A stretch of 64,000 nucleotides of DNA from UBA5336 sp038745855 (GCA_038745855.1 JBCDLC010000015.1:3276-67275); one strand, 5' to 3'. Positions 17,308 through 26,648 are shown, numbered from the stretch's first letter. Translations and numbers: made by a program. The notes: generated by a model not told the origin, from the letters alone.

Positions 17308-18066
17308 ATGTCGAAAGTCTCGATCCTGCTCGCGAGCGCCCTGATCGCGGGCGGGGCTAGCACCCACGCAGAGACGCCTGGATGGAGCGGAGAAGGTTCC
17401 CTCGCTGCCGGTGTCACCACAGGGAACACCGAAACGGCCGATGTTGGCATCGGCTTGAAACTCGCGCGGACCGCTACGGTTTGGAAATCCGCCTTCGAAG
17501 GGTTCGCCGACTATGCGGAGGCCGAGGGACAAGAAACTAAAAACCGGATCTTTGTCGCCGGACAACTCGACCGTCAGCTCACGGACCGGGCCTTCACCTT
17601 CGGCCGCGTCTCCCATGAGCGTGACGAGTTTTCCGGTTTTGACTCGCGGTCCTTCCTGGGCGGCGGTCTGGGCTATCAGGTCTTTGATGGCGATCGAACA
17701 AGCTGGGTTGTCGAAGGCGGTCCAGGGGTGAAGATCGATGAAATCGGCTCAATAACCGTGCTTGATCCGAATGGGATGGTCATCGGCGTACCGGGCGACA
17801 CAGTGGAAAGCGTGTCTTTCATCGCTGCGTCAAACTACGCCTTCAAATTCAATGACGCGGTGCGTTTCACGAACGACACCGACGCAATTTATGCAGAGGA
17901 ATCCACGCAGTTCATCAACACCGCCGCCCTCACAGCGACACTGATTTCGCGCTTGTCGGCCCGGTTCTCCTTCGATGTCCGCCATGACACCAATCCCCCG
18001 CCCGGCTTTGAAAGCACCGATACGTCCACACGTATTTCCCTGGTTTATACGATGGGCGACAGCTAG
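17308..18066 (+). CDS. DUF481 outer-membrane protein
   Basis: 252 residues with a signal peptide (MSKVSILLASALIAGGASTHAE). The mature part is built of alternating amphipathic strands ending in aromatic residues (GEGSLAAGVTTGNTET, FEGFADYAEAEGQ, RISLVYTMGDS), the pattern of the DUF481 barrel family related to YdiY. GGAGAG lies about nine bases before the ATG. A beta-barrel in the outer membrane is expected; cargo or partner is unknown. Its stop overlaps the convergent gene by four bases. Confidence 0.85.
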   Translation: MSKVSILLASALIAGGASTHAETPGWSGEGSLAAGVTTGNTETADVGIGLKLARTATVWKSAFEGFADYAEAEGQETKNRIFVAGQLDRQLTDRAFTFGRVSHERDEFSGFDSRSFLGGGLGYQVFDGDRTSWVVEGGPGVKIDEIGSITVLDPNGMVIGVPGDTVESVSFIAASNYAFKFNDAVRFTNDTDAIYAEESTQFINTAALTATLISRLSARFSFDVRHDTNPPPGFESTDTSTRISLVYTMGDS

Positions 18067-19349
18067 ACGGCGGTGAGCGCCTGATCGAGATCTGCAATGA
18101 GATCCGCTGGCGCTTCCAGCCCGATAGACAGACGGATCATCCCATCTGTGAACCCGATATGGGCGCGAACATCCTCGGCCACTCCTGAATGGGTGGTCGA
18201 GCCAGGGTGGCAGGCCAAACTCTCCGTGCCGCCCAGGCTCACCGCCAATTTGATGACCTTGAGAGCATCAAGGAAGCGGAAAGCCGCCGGTTTTCCCCCG
18301 GAGACGTCAAAGGAGAAGGTCGATCCAGCCGCCTCGCACTGAGTGTCGAAAATACGTTTTTGCGGATCATCCTCTGGCAAATGACCCAGGTACAGCACCC
18401 GAAGAACCTTCGGGTGATCCCTCAAATGATCGGCACAGATTTGCGCAGTATCGAACGCCCGGTTCATCCGCAGGGATACCGTCTCCAGGGATCTTGTGAT
18501 CAGCCAGCAAGAGTGCGCGTCAAGGGTCGTGCCCAGAAAGTTACGCATGCGCCGGATCCGAGAAACCACGCCATCATCGCCGATGGCCCCGCCAGCGATC
18601 AGATCGGAATGGCCTCCCACATATTTCGTGAGCGAATAGAGCGCGAGATCAGCCCCATGCGCCAGGGGCTTGTGTCCGATCGGCCCCATCATGGTGTTGT
18701 CGCACATGAGCACTGCGCGGCGGCCGGTCTCCGTAGCAATTTGATCACGCACACGCGCGCACGCCGCCATGTCCACCAAGGCGTTCGTCGGATTAGCTGG
18801 ACTTTCGGTATAAATAACAGCGAGCGGGCCCAGTTCAGCCGCTGACCGGGCTGCCGCGTGAATTGCTTCCTCATCGGCCCATGCATCGAAGGCGACGGGC
18901 GTGACGCCAAAGTTTTGGACCATGGTGCGAATGAAGACTTCCGATGCACCGTAGAGGGGGCTGGAATGCAGGATCGTGGTGCCGGGCTCGAGGCACGCGA
19001 GCAAGCTCGTGGTGATGGCGCCCATTCCCGACGAGAACACCAGTGCGGCGTCCCCACCATCGAAGAGGGTTAGCCGGTCTTCCAAGACCTCCATGTTCGG
19101 ATTGTTGAACCGGGTGTAGATAAGGTCTTCGGCAGGATCGCCAGGCTCGGCCTTGCCAGCCATGGCCCGGAACAGCGCTTCCCCGTCGGATGCCGACTTG
19201 AAAGCGAAGGTCGACGTCATGAAAATTGGCGGCTTGATTGCGCCTTCCGACATGTGGGGATCGTAGCCATACCCCATTACCAGGGATTCAGGGCTCAGCA
19301 CATGGTCGCCAAGCTGCCGGTTTCGATAGGCACGCGCTTTCTTGACCAT
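18063..19349 (-). CDS. Cystathionine gamma-synthase family PLP enzyme
   Basis: 428 residues of the Cys/Met metabolism PLP family. Landmarks are the NPNMEVLEDRL region, VFSSGMGAITTSLLA (phosphate-binding SSGM), YTESPANPTNALVD, VLMCDNTMMGP (PLP-ring Asp) and ALYSLTKYVGGHSDLIAGG with the Schiff-base Lys. SLACHPGSTTHSGV and GMIRLSIGLE close the active site. Residues alone do not separate cystathionine gamma-synthase, methionine gamma-lyase and O-acyl-homoserine sulfhydrylase, so no symbol is given. The upstream spacer showed no SAM-II riboswitch consensus. Confidence 0.9.
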   Translation of the reverse strand: MVKKARAYRNRQLGDHVLSPESLVMGYGYDPHMSEGAIKPPIFMTSTFAFKSASDGEALFRAMAGKAEPGDPAEDLIYTRFNNPNMEVLEDRLTLFDGGDAALVFSSGMGAITTSLLACLEPGTTILHSSPLYGASEVFIRTMVQNFGVTPVAFDAWADEEAIHAAARSAAELGPLAVIYTESPANPTNALVDMAACARVRDQIATETGRRAVLMCDNTMMGPIGHKPLAHGADLALYSLTKYVGGHSDLIAGGAIGDDGVVSRIRRMRNFLGTTLDAHSCWLITRSLETVSLRMNRAFDTAQICADHLRDHPKVLRVLYLGHLPEDDPQKRIFDTQCEAAGSTFSFDVSGGKPAAFRFLDALKVIKLAVSLGGTESLACHPGSTTHSGVAEDVRAHIGFTDGMIRLSIGLEAPADLIADLDQALTAV

Positions 19350-19676
19350 GACATACCTCTCCCTGGCGATTCTGGACTTCGGCCAGTTTACAGGGTTTTT
19401 GGTCCTGACGGAAACGTTCAGCCAGCCGAGCCATCCAGGTGACCCGGCCGAAGTAAGCCGCCGATATTGGGGCTTTTAGTGGACGCAAAGCCGCCGCCAT
19501 CGATAGACATCGCAAGAACCGATTTTGCCGTCAGTGAACACGAATCGGGCCTAAGCCTACACGAAAAAGCACGGACCGTTTGCACCGTCTTTGACCAGAT
19601 GGATATGTCCCACCGGCATACGAAAAGGGCCCGGTGCGATGCACCAAGCCCCTTCGGATTGTAAACCTCGACTCTC
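19350..19676. other. Intergenic spacer with OmpA terminator
   Basis: Lies upstream of the Cys/Met PLP gene and downstream of the OmpA gene, both on the minus strand. It contains one strong terminator (separate entry). I see no gene and no recognisable riboswitch. Confidence 0.55.
19623..19655 (-). terminator. Rho-independent terminator of the OmpA-family gene
   Basis: Read on the minus strand, an approximately 13-bp GC-rich stem (arms around 19624-19635 and 19641-19654, with two G-U pairs) is followed by TTTTC. It starts about 22 bp after the stop of the gene at 19677-20915. Confidence 0.8.
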
Positions 19677-20915
19677 CTAGCGGACGATAATCGCCACTTC
19701 GGAGCGGCGGTTGAGCGGCTCGCGCACACCGTCCCGGGTTTCCTTGGCAAGTTCATCTTCGCCGCGGCCAGCGGTTTCGATAATCCCGCTTGGCACACCA
19801 CGCGATGTGAGCGCACCGGCCACTACGGATGCGCGATTAGCAGAGAGACGCTGGTTGTAAGCCGATGCACCGGACGTGTCCGTGTGGCCGACGATCGTCA
19901 CACTGCTTGCAGCGCAATCCTCACGGTCCCGGATGTTTGCGACGGCTTGGTCAATAACGGCCGCAGCCTGGCTGGTAAGATCGGCCTGATCCCACTCAAA
20001 ATAGACGACGAACGTCTGATTAAGCGAGGAGCACGCTTCCACGGCCTGTTCCTGGAGCTGCACCGGTGGGGGTGGCGGCGGAGGCGGCGGCGGGGGTGGC
20101 GGCGGAGGCGGAGGGGGTGGAGGCGGCGGCGGAGGCGGGGGTGGCGGCGGAGGTGTCGCCCCGAAGCTCCAACGCAAACCGACTCTGGCTGTATGATCTG
20201 TATAGTCGGTCTTATATCCGACGTCGTTACCGAGCGCGTCGTTTCCACCGAAATTCAGACCTTCGACAATGAAGTAATTATACCCCAAGTCGAGGGTGAG
20301 ATTGTCACTCATCTCGATGCCGACACCCGCAAGTCCCTGGTAGGCGAAACCCATCTCCGTGTCGCTGAAGCCATTCGCGCGGAAGGTGCTAAGCGGAGTC
20401 TGGACTCCGCCTGTGGTGTCGAACGACGCGCCAACAGCACTATTCGCCTTTGCCTTCACCTCAGCCACACCGACACCAGCGCCCAAGTACGGCGTGATCT
20501 GGCTGGCGTTATCAAAGTCTAGCAGGCCGTTGAACATCAGGTCGGTGACGCTGATATGCCCATCTGTACCCGGTTCGAAGACAAAGAGCGTATTCCCGTC
20601 GGTTCGTGACGGTATCACGCCGTTCACGGATGCCTCTGGGTCGAGCTCGCCTTGCCGGTTACCGATAACACCTTCAAGCCTGAAGCCGTTTCCGAACTCA
20701 TAGCCTGCGCCGAGACCAAGACTCAGCAGCCCGTCGCCGACATCTGCGTCACCGCCAAGCGATCCGAGCACGTCATCTTGAACATCGTAGTCCAGAATGC
20801 CGTCAAAGGTGTATCCAACATCGCCGCGGACATACCAACCTTCATCGGCCTGGGCGTGGGCGCCGCCGGTGGTCAGAGCCGCTGCAGCGGTTGCGCACAA
20901 AAGAATTCTTTTCAT
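19677..20915 (-). CDS. OmpA-family outer-membrane protein with poly-proline linker
   Basis: 412 residues. The signal peptide is MKRILLCATAAAALTTGGAHAQA. Residues of about 25-250 form an eight-strand OmpA/Omp25-like barrel, beginning GWYVRGDVGYTF and ending DHTARVGLRWSFG. An uninterrupted run of 30 prolines (codons at 20064-20153) follows, then the OmpA peptidoglycan-binding domain: FVVYFEWDQADLTSQAA, IVGHTDTSGASAYNQRLSANRA and NRRSEVAIIV. The D and R that contact diaminopimelate are in HTDTSG and LSANRA. It links outer membrane and peptidoglycan. A strong terminator follows. Confidence 0.93.
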   Translation of the reverse strand: MKRILLCATAAAALTTGGAHAQADEGWYVRGDVGYTFDGILDYDVQDDVLGSLGGDADVGDGLLSLGLGAGYEFGNGFRLEGVIGNRQGELDPEASVNGVIPSRTDGNTLFVFEPGTDGHISVTDLMFNGLLDFDNASQITPYLGAGVGVAEVKAKANSAVGASFDTTGGVQTPLSTFRANGFSDTEMGFAYQGLAGVGIEMSDNLTLDLGYNYFIVEGLNFGGNDALGNDVGYKTDYTDHTARVGLRWSFGATPPPPPPPPPPPPPPPPPPPPPPPPPPPPPPVQLQEQAVEACSSLNQTFVVYFEWDQADLTSQAAAVIDQAVANIRDREDCAASSVTIVGHTDTSGASAYNQRLSANRASVVAGALTSRGVPSGIIETAGRGEDELAKETRDGVREPLNRRSEVAIIVR

Positions 20916-21186
20916 TTTTCATCCCCTTCTAACAACCGACCGGAAGCTCCAGCGGCGCAGGAAGTACTACGGCGAATCCCGTACGAGCCTTTTGGTACAA
21001 GTCTTTCTCTATCTGCGCGAGGGCCAAAGCCCACAAATTGCACGATTTCGCAGAAAATTTTCAATAAACTGCGACGGCCTTGCAACACGCTGATAACGGC
21101 CGTGTAATGATCATGGTTTGGCCGTAATTCGGTAAGGAAACACTCACGATCTGTTTTATCTGTCTTCGATGGCCAGAACAAAGAAA

Positions 21187-21263
21187 TGGTACCGCCTCCC
21201 CGGTTCGAACGGGGGACCTCTAGATCCACAATCTAGCGCTCTAACCAACTGAGCTAAGGCGGC
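21187..21263 (-). tRNA. tRNA-His (GTG), lacking G-1
   Basis: 77-nt cloverleaf on the minus strand with encoded CCA (21187-21189). The anticodon loop is TTGTGGA between CTAGA and TCTAG, and the T-loop is TTCGAAC. The acceptor begins GCCGCCT and ends AGGCGGT-A-CCA. Thus position 1 pairs with U72, the discriminator is A73, and the base before G1 is T, so there is no encoded G-1:C73 pair. This is the alternative alphaproteobacterial form. Confidence 0.95.
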
Positions 21264-21359
21264 AGGGCTGGCAAGTCCCCGCGATGTACTTCGTTGCCGA
21301 GAGCCTGACAAGACATCCAACCTCGCCTGCGCTGCAATACAGCGGACAGGAGGCTGGAG

Positions 21360-21899
21360 CTAAAGTTTGTCGACTTGGCCAAACTCGAGATCGACCGGCG
21401 TTGCCCGTCCGAAGATCGATACGGTCACCTTCAGGCGCGCCGTTTCATCGTCGATCTCTTCGACCCCGCCTTCGAAGCCTTGGAACGGACCGTCGTTCAC
21501 GCGCACCTGCTCTCCAATTTCGAAGCTGACTTGCGGACGAGGGCGTTCGGCAACCTCCTCGGCCGTGCCAAGGATCCTGTCCACTTCGCGCTGGGGCACA
21601 GGCAGGGGCTTCTTGCCACCTTCCGCACCGAGAAAGCCCGTCACCTTGGGGGTATCCCTGACGAGGTGGTAGATCTCGTCGGTCAGTTGCGTCTTCATCA
21701 AAACGTAGCCCGGGAAAAAGCGCTTATCGACGGTCTTTTTCTTGCCGCGGCTGATTTCCACCACTTCCTCGCTCGGCACCTGGATTTCTGCGATCAGCCC
21801 GTCGAGGCCTTTCCGCTCGGCCTGCTCCTGTATCGTAGACGCCACCTTCTTCTCGAAATTCGAATAGGCGTGCACAATGTACCATTTGGCGTCGGGCAT
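21360..21899 (-). CDS. nusG: Transcription termination/antitermination factor NusG
   Basis: 179 residues from ATG 21899, with GGAG six bases upstream. The NGN domain begins KWYIVHAYSNFEKKV and contains FFPGYVLMKTQLTDEIYHLVRDTPKVTGFLG. The C-terminal KOW domain is FEIGEQVRVNDGPFQGFEGGVEEID. It binds RNA polymerase and couples it to Rho or the ribosome. secE lies directly upstream on the same strand, the universal secE-nusG pair. Confidence 0.97.
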   Translation of the reverse strand: MPDAKWYIVHAYSNFEKKVASTIQEQAERKGLDGLIAEIQVPSEEVVEISRGKKKTVDKRFFPGYVLMKTQLTDEIYHLVRDTPKVTGFLGAEGGKKPLPVPQREVDRILGTAEEVAERPRPQVSFEIGEQVRVNDGPFQGFEGGVEEIDDETARLKVTVSIFGRATPVDLEFGQVDKL

Positions 21900-21919
21900 T
21901 GGGCTCCCGGCCTCCTTCA

Positions 21920-22135
21920 TCAAGTTCCAAGTCCCGTGATCGCCCGCACGGCTGCGGCGATAATCTGGTCAGCAACAAACAGGAACAGTGCAACAACGAT
22001 CGACATCACGATCACCATGATCGTCGCCGACACAGTTTCCTGCCGTGCGGTCCACGTGACCTTGTTCCCTTCTGCGCGCACCTGGCGCATGAAAGTGATC
22101 GGTCCAATACGCGGCTTGTCTTCCTTGGCGGCCAT
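21920..22135 (-). CDS. secE: Preprotein translocase subunit SecE
   Basis: 71 residues, the short single-span form. PITFMRQVRAEGNKVTWTARQETVSATI is the amphipathic helix with the conserved KVxWxxRxET block. One transmembrane segment follows (MVIVMSIVVALFLFVADQII). AGGAAAG lies nine bases before ATG 22135; the longer frame to 22228 is not needed. It forms the SecYEG channel. No tRNA-Trp gene lies upstream, although one is common there. Confidence 0.95.
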   Translation of the reverse strand: MAAKEDKPRIGPITFMRQVRAEGNKVTWTARQETVSATIMVIVMSIVVALFLFVADQIIAAAVRAITGLGT

Positions 22136-22382
22136 GCTCAGTCTTTCCTGGGACACAGATTTCTGTGGGAGTGGGCGGCCTAGCGAAAGGCATCCCCAAA
22201 AGCAATCTCTTATCGCCTGATCGGACATATGGGAATGGACAACCCGCCCGCCAACGCACTAGCAGTTTTTTAGGTCGGACACGAACCAAGCCGCCGTGGA
22301 CGGGCACGCCTGCGCCTACAACAAGGCACCGCACAGAGATCCGTGCGATGCCTCATCTCAAAAGCTTGGACCACCCAGCCGG

Positions 22383-22760
22383 TCAACTTCCGCGCGGGCT
22401 TGACAGTGCCAAGCTATCTTCATCGGCAGCGTCCCGGGACTCCAAGACAGCCATAGCGTCCGTGAACTCAGTCTCCGTCAACTGGCCATCCTGGCCCGCG
22501 AGAACTTCAAACCGGAGTTTTGCGCCCTCGGGATCAACGCTGCCTTTTGATGTCGCATACGCAACGAACTCGGCTTCAGTGACGATCGCGTCGCCGTTGG
22601 CATCCATGGCGGCAAAGGCGTCGGCACCTTTTTCCATGGCAAACGCAGCTGGTGCCGCCATAGCGGCAGTCATGGCAGCGCCAAGAGCAACGGCTTGGGC
22701 TAAGCGGACATCCACCAAAGGCTTGTTGAAGGGCAGTCTGTTTGCAGGTCGGATTTTCAT
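22383..22760 (-). CDS. Exported EF-hand calcium-binding protein
   Basis: 125 residues with an N-terminal hydrophobic signal region ending APAAFAMEKG. One canonical EF-hand loop is visible (AMDANGDAIVTEAEF, with D, N, D and E at the ligand positions). A second, degenerate loop follows (LAGQDGQLTETEF, lacking the first acidic ligands). Single-canonical EF-hand exported proteins are common in alphaproteobacteria; their role is unknown. It is monocistronic. Confidence 0.82.
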   Translation of the reverse strand: MKIRPANRLPFNKPLVDVRLAQAVALGAAMTAAMAAPAAFAMEKGADAFAAMDANGDAIVTEAEFVAYATSKGSVDPEGAKLRFEVLAGQDGQLTETEFTDAMAVLESRDAADEDSLALSSPRGS

Positions 22761-23050
22761 TCTGTCACTCCTCCGGGGCGATACGCCCCCGGTCTGATTG
22801 ATCGCGCACTACTTGCTATCCCCATCGAAAGTGCGCTCGAGGACGCTGTCACAGCCGTCACCGGGAGGCGATTTAAACCCTTGCCATGCTCATGGCGCAG
22901 AGACGGCGAAAGCGACACCTTTCCAAGGCACGCATGCCTACAACTCTGCAATCGTGAAAAGTTTTCGAGGACGAGCACCGCCGCGCCGGGTGATGAAAGT
23001 CTGTTCAGGCCTATATAATCAAAAGGGATCCAGCGGATAGTGAGCCGACG

Positions 23051-23947
23051 TCAACTCGTCTTCAGCGTGCCCGGGCGCATGAGATCAATGATCGCTGAGA
23101 AGTCCTTGTCCCCCTTCCCCATCGCTGAGAACATTGCGTAGAGCGCCTCGGCCTGACCGCCCAGCGGTGTGGTCGCCCCCGATGCCGCCGCAGCCGCCTG
23201 CGCCAGTTTTAGGTCTTTAAGCATCATGTCAGTGGCAAAGCCTGGCGCGTAGCCCCTGTCTGCCGGCGTCTCCGGCCCTACGCCCTTAACCGGGCAATAG
23301 GCGGTCATCGACCAGCACTGGCCTGAAGACTGTTTGGCGATCTCGAAGAAACGGTCGGCGGCCAATCCCAACCGGTCTGCCAGGGCGAACGCTTCGCACG
23401 TCCCGATCATTGAAATGGCCAGCAACATGTTGTTGCAGATCTTCGCTGCTTGGCCCGCGCCAGATGCACCGGCGTGGATCACTACCTTGGACATGGGCCC
23501 CAGTACATCATCGACATCCTGGAAGTCTTCACTTTCGCAGCCCACCATGAAGGCCAAGGTACCTCCCTCCGCCGCCGCTGTCCCGCCAGAAACAGGCGCA
23601 TCGGCTGCGCGAAGACCGACCGACCGGGCCAGCTTAGCAACCGCGCGTGCGGTTTCCACATCAATCGTCGAACAGTCTATGGCCATCGTCCCTGCGGCGG
23701 CGTTGGGCAGAATTTCCGCTTCATACACCGCGCGCACATGGCCGCCTGCCGGCAACATCGTGAGTACCACGCCGGCTCCCTCAACCGCTTCAGCGATGGA
23801 CGCCGACGACTTGCAACCGGCGGCTTCTGCCCGTTTCATGGCGTCCTTGGAAAGGTCGAAAGCTCGGACCGTGCGGCCGGCCCGGACCTGGTTCGCGGCC
23901 ATACCGAGCCCCATATTGCCAAGGCCGATGAATGCGATGTGTGTCAT
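23051..23947 (-). CDS. mmsB: 3-hydroxyisobutyrate dehydrogenase
   Basis: 298 residues from the ATG at 23947, where the Rossmann fold starts immediately (MTHIAFIGLGNMGLGMAANQVRAG). The longer frame to 24121 runs into the tRNA-Val promoter region and is rejected. Family landmarks are APVSGGTAAAEGGTLAFMVG (substrate-binding DxPVSGG), GASGAGQAAKICNNMLL with the catalytic Lys in AAKICNN, and FATDMMLKDLKLAQ. It oxidises 3-hydroxyisobutyrate in valine degradation. Other valine-pathway genes are not adjacent. Confidence 0.93.
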   Translation of the reverse strand: MTHIAFIGLGNMGLGMAANQVRAGRTVRAFDLSKDAMKRAEAAGCKSSASIAEAVEGAGVVLTMLPAGGHVRAVYEAEILPNAAAGTMAIDCSTIDVETARAVAKLARSVGLRAADAPVSGGTAAAEGGTLAFMVGCESEDFQDVDDVLGPMSKVVIHAGASGAGQAAKICNNMLLAISMIGTCEAFALADRLGLAADRFFEIAKQSSGQCWSMTAYCPVKGVGPETPADRGYAPGFATDMMLKDLKLAQAAAAASGATTPLGGQAEALYAMFSAMGKGDKDFSAIIDLMRPGTLKTS

Positions 23948-24124
23948 GGCGCCGCTGCCTCCCTCTTCGGAAAGACCGTAGACGCCCCAGCCCAGCTTCG
24001 CCAAGACCGAGCCTAACGCATCGGCCATTTCTGGGACTAGGCCTATGGCTGCGCCTGCATTTTTCTCTCGACAGCAAGCGGCGCTTGCGGACGCGCACAA
24101 AGCCAGACTATCTACTTCCACGTG

Positions 24125-24200
24125 GGGCGGTTAGCTCAGCTGGTAGAGCATCTCGTTTACACCGAGAGGGTCAGCGGTTCGAACCCGTTACCGCCCACCA
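24125..24200 (+). tRNA. tRNA-Val (TAC)
   Basis: 76-nt cloverleaf. The acceptor GGGCGGT pairs with ACCGCCC and is followed by A and an encoded CCA at 24198-24200. The D arm is GCTCAGCTGGTAGAGC. The anticodon loop TTTACAC between TCTCG and CGAGA gives anticodon TAC. The T-loop is TTCGAAC. Confidence 0.96.
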
Positions 24201-24288
24201 AACTTGTTTCCAGTTCGCAGATAATCCACCGCGGCAGGGCAATCCACACGACTTGCGCCCCGAAGCGGCAATCGGTACCGCTAATGGC

Positions 24289-25293
24289 ATGTCAGACGCC
24301 ACTGCTCCGACCGAACCTGCCTATGCTGCACTGACCGACCCAGACGCTATCTGCAAGGGTCTTAAAACGGTCGGATACATCGCATCAGACAAGATCTCGA
24401 CACTGGTCTTCCTCGCTGAACGGTTGCGAAAGCCTATACTGGTTGAAGGTCCTGCCGGTGTCGGGAAAACGGATCTTGCCGTTTCCCTCGGCCGATGGCT
24501 CGACGTGCCGGTGACGCGCCTGCAGTGTTATGAGGGCCTGGACGAAGCGAAAGCGCTCTACGAATGGCAATACGGCAAACAGCTTCTGTACACGCAGCTT
24601 TTACGGGAAAGGCTCGACGCGATCCTCGGCGATGCGGCGGATATGGAAACAATTTCCGGCCGATTGCGTGATTTTGATGATATCTTCTTCTCTCCCGATT
24701 TTCTCGCCCCACGGCCTTTGCTCAAGGCAATGCAACAGCAAGGCGCTTCGGTACTGCTGATCGACGAAATCGACAAATCAGACGAGGAATTCGAAGCATT
24801 TCTGCTCGAAGTGCTATCGGATTATCAGGTGACCGTTCCAGAAATCGGGACGATCCGCGCTGCGGTTCCGCCCCTGGTGTTATTGACCTCTAACAATGTA
24901 CGCGAACTCAGCGACGCTCTCAAACGGCGATGCTTACACTTGCATATCGGGTTCCCCGATGCGGAACGGGAGCGGACGATCGTGGCAGCGCGGATGCCGG
25001 GCATTGGGGAAACCCTGCTCGCCCAACTCGTGACATTTGTTCAGTCGTTACGGGACGCTGACATCCGGAAGCGCCCTTCTATTTCCGAGACGGTGGACTG
25101 GGCGCGAACGCTCCTGCTCATGCATGCTGACATGCTGGATGAGGCCATGGTCAGGCGGACACTCAATGTCTTGCTCAAGCATGAGAGCGATCTGGAAGCG
25201 GTGGATCGAGAGCTGCCGAAGATGGTCCGGAGCGCCCGGAATGCCGCCAAGTCTGACACGCTAACAGCAAGCGGTTATCCTGTTCTGAAATGA
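24289..25293 (+). CDS. MoxR-type AAA ATPase (CoxD-like)
   Basis: 334 residues. Walker A is ILVEGPAGVGKTDLAVSLG, Walker B is SVLLIDEIDKSDEEFEAFLLEVLSDY, sensor 1 is LVLLTSNNVRELSDALKRRC, and the arginine region follows in the GFPDAERE block. The start at 24289 follows tRNA-Val by 88 bp; no strong Shine-Dalgarno is visible, and an ATG at 24284 is out of frame. The stop overlaps the next gene as ATGA. MoxR ATPases with a VWA partner act as chaperones for metal-cofactor insertion or complex assembly. The client is unknown; no CO dehydrogenase genes are nearby. Confidence 0.92.
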   Translation: MSDATAPTEPAYAALTDPDAICKGLKTVGYIASDKISTLVFLAERLRKPILVEGPAGVGKTDLAVSLGRWLDVPVTRLQCYEGLDEAKALYEWQYGKQLLYTQLLRERLDAILGDAADMETISGRLRDFDDIFFSPDFLAPRPLLKAMQQQGASVLLIDEIDKSDEEFEAFLLEVLSDYQVTVPEIGTIRAAVPPLVLLTSNNVRELSDALKRRCLHLHIGFPDAERERTIVAARMPGIGETLLAQLVTFVQSLRDADIRKRPSISETVDWARTLLLMHADMLDEAMVRRTLNVLLKHESDLEAVDRELPKMVRSARNAAKSDTLTASGYPVLK

Positions 25294-26648
25294 GTGGCGA
25301 GCGAACGCTGACAGATTTCATTCGAGCGCTTCGCTCGGCTCAGGTGGCAGTCTCACCTGCGGAAGCTATCGATGCCGCGCAGGCTATGGCTGTAATCGGA
25401 TATGCGGACCGGGGCCTGATGAAGCAGAGCCTGAAAGGCACGCTGGCAAAATCAGTCGAAGACGGCATCACCTATGACCGACTATTCGACCTTTTCTTTC
25501 AGATCCGCGAGCGTCAGGACAACCCTTTGGAGGATCGCTCAACCAGCCGTATAGCGCCCTCTGATGAGGCCGGCGCTCTTAGCGATGCGCCAGACCTGTT
25601 GGACCTCGCTGAAAACGGCGATGACGCCCAAATCGCCATGGCCCTTGAGCGTGCCGGTCGCAAGGCTGGGGTCCAGGATATCCGATTTTCAACTCAAACA
25701 GGCTATTTCGCCCATCAAATGATGAAGGCCCTCGGAGTAGAGCGGCTGGAAAAGCAACTGCTGGACCGGCTGCAAGCGCGCACCGAGGCGGACACGGCAG
25801 AAGCGGAACGATTGATGGACGTCCGGCGGGAGATGATGGGCCGGGCACGGACCCATGCCGAAAAGCAGTTCGATATCTTTGGCGCCGGCCAGACCGAGCA
25901 GTTCCGGGAGGACGTCCTGGCGGAAAAATCCATCCGGGCCCTCGACCTTGCAGACATCCGGCGCATGAATGCACTTGTCGAGAAACTGGCGAGGAAATTG
26001 GCCGCCAAGCATTCGAGACGACGGAAGCGCCGCAACCGGGGGCAGCTCGACATCCGCCGGACTATTCGGTCGAATGCGGGCCTGGGTGGCGTCACGTTCG
26101 ATCTCCATTGGCGACAGAAACGGCGCGACAAGCCGAAATTCCTCGTTATCTGCGACGTTTCAGGATCGGTCGCCCGATATGTGCGTTTCCTGCTGCTCTT
26201 GTTACACAGCCTGCGGGAGGTGGTGCCAGACCTGCATGCTTTTGCCTTTTCCGCCCGCCTCCGGGACGTGGGCGATTGGCTAGACACCGAAGGATTTGAG
26301 GCCGCGATGGCCAGGGTCATTCGGGAGATTAGCTTCGGTTCGACCGATTATGGCCAGGCCCTTTCAGATTTGAAGGTGAACCATTGGTCCCTGATAGACC
26401 GGCGGACAACGATCATCATTCTTGGCGATGGCCGCAGCAATTATGGTGATCCGCGGCTCGATCTTTTCCGCGAGGCAACCGCCCGCGCGAAGCAAACACT
26501 CTGGCTATGCCCGGAACCGCGCCCTGTTTGGGGCACTGGCGATAGTGAGATGCTGCGTTATCAGCCGCATTGCTCCGTGATGACTGAAGTATCCACGCTA
26601 AAAGGGCTCGAGCGAGCAATCGACGAAGCGCTACTGGCCTACGCGTGA
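25290..26648 (+). CDS. VWA domain protein, CoxE family
   Basis: 452 residues, coupled to the MoxR ATPase by a four-base overlap. The N-terminal half is helical and charged (TLTDFIRALRSAQVAVSPAEAIDA). A basic patch (AAKHSRRRKRRNRGQLDIRRTIRSN) precedes the C-terminal VWA domain. The VWA has a MIDAS start FLVICDVSGSVARYVRF (DxSxS) and a later GSTDYGQ threonine position. The ATPase plus CoxE form is a two-protein assembly module. Confidence 0.9.
   Translation: MSGERTLTDFIRALRSAQVAVSPAEAIDAAQAMAVIGYADRGLMKQSLKGTLAKSVEDGITYDRLFDLFFQIRERQDNPLEDRSTSRIAPSDEAGALSDAPDLLDLAENGDDAQIAMALERAGRKAGVQDIRFSTQTGYFAHQMMKALGVERLEKQLLDRLQARTEADTAEAERLMDVRREMMGRARTHAEKQFDIFGAGQTEQFREDVLAEKSIRALDLADIRRMNALVEKLARKLAAKHSRRRKRRNRGQLDIRRTIRSNAGLGGVTFDLHWRQKRRDKPKFLVICDVSGSVARYVRFLLLLLHSLREVVPDLHAFAFSARLRDVGDWLDTEGFEAAMARVIREISFGSTDYGQALSDLKVNHWSLIDRRTTIIILGDGRSNYGDPRLDLFREATARAKQTLWLCPEPRPVWGTGDSEMLRYQPHCSVMTEVSTLKGLERAIDEALLAYA

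Noticed and set aside
19350..19500. Possible SAM-II riboswitch before the Cys/Met PLP gene
   Set aside because: The conserved SAM-II core and pseudoknot sequences could not be found on the minus strand.
20041..20272. Plus-strand Gly/Arg- or Ala/Glu-rich frames
   Set aside because: They are antisense readings of the 30-proline linker of the OmpA gene.
22136..22382. tRNA-Trp expected upstream of secE
   Set aside because: No cloverleaf with a CCA anticodon is present.
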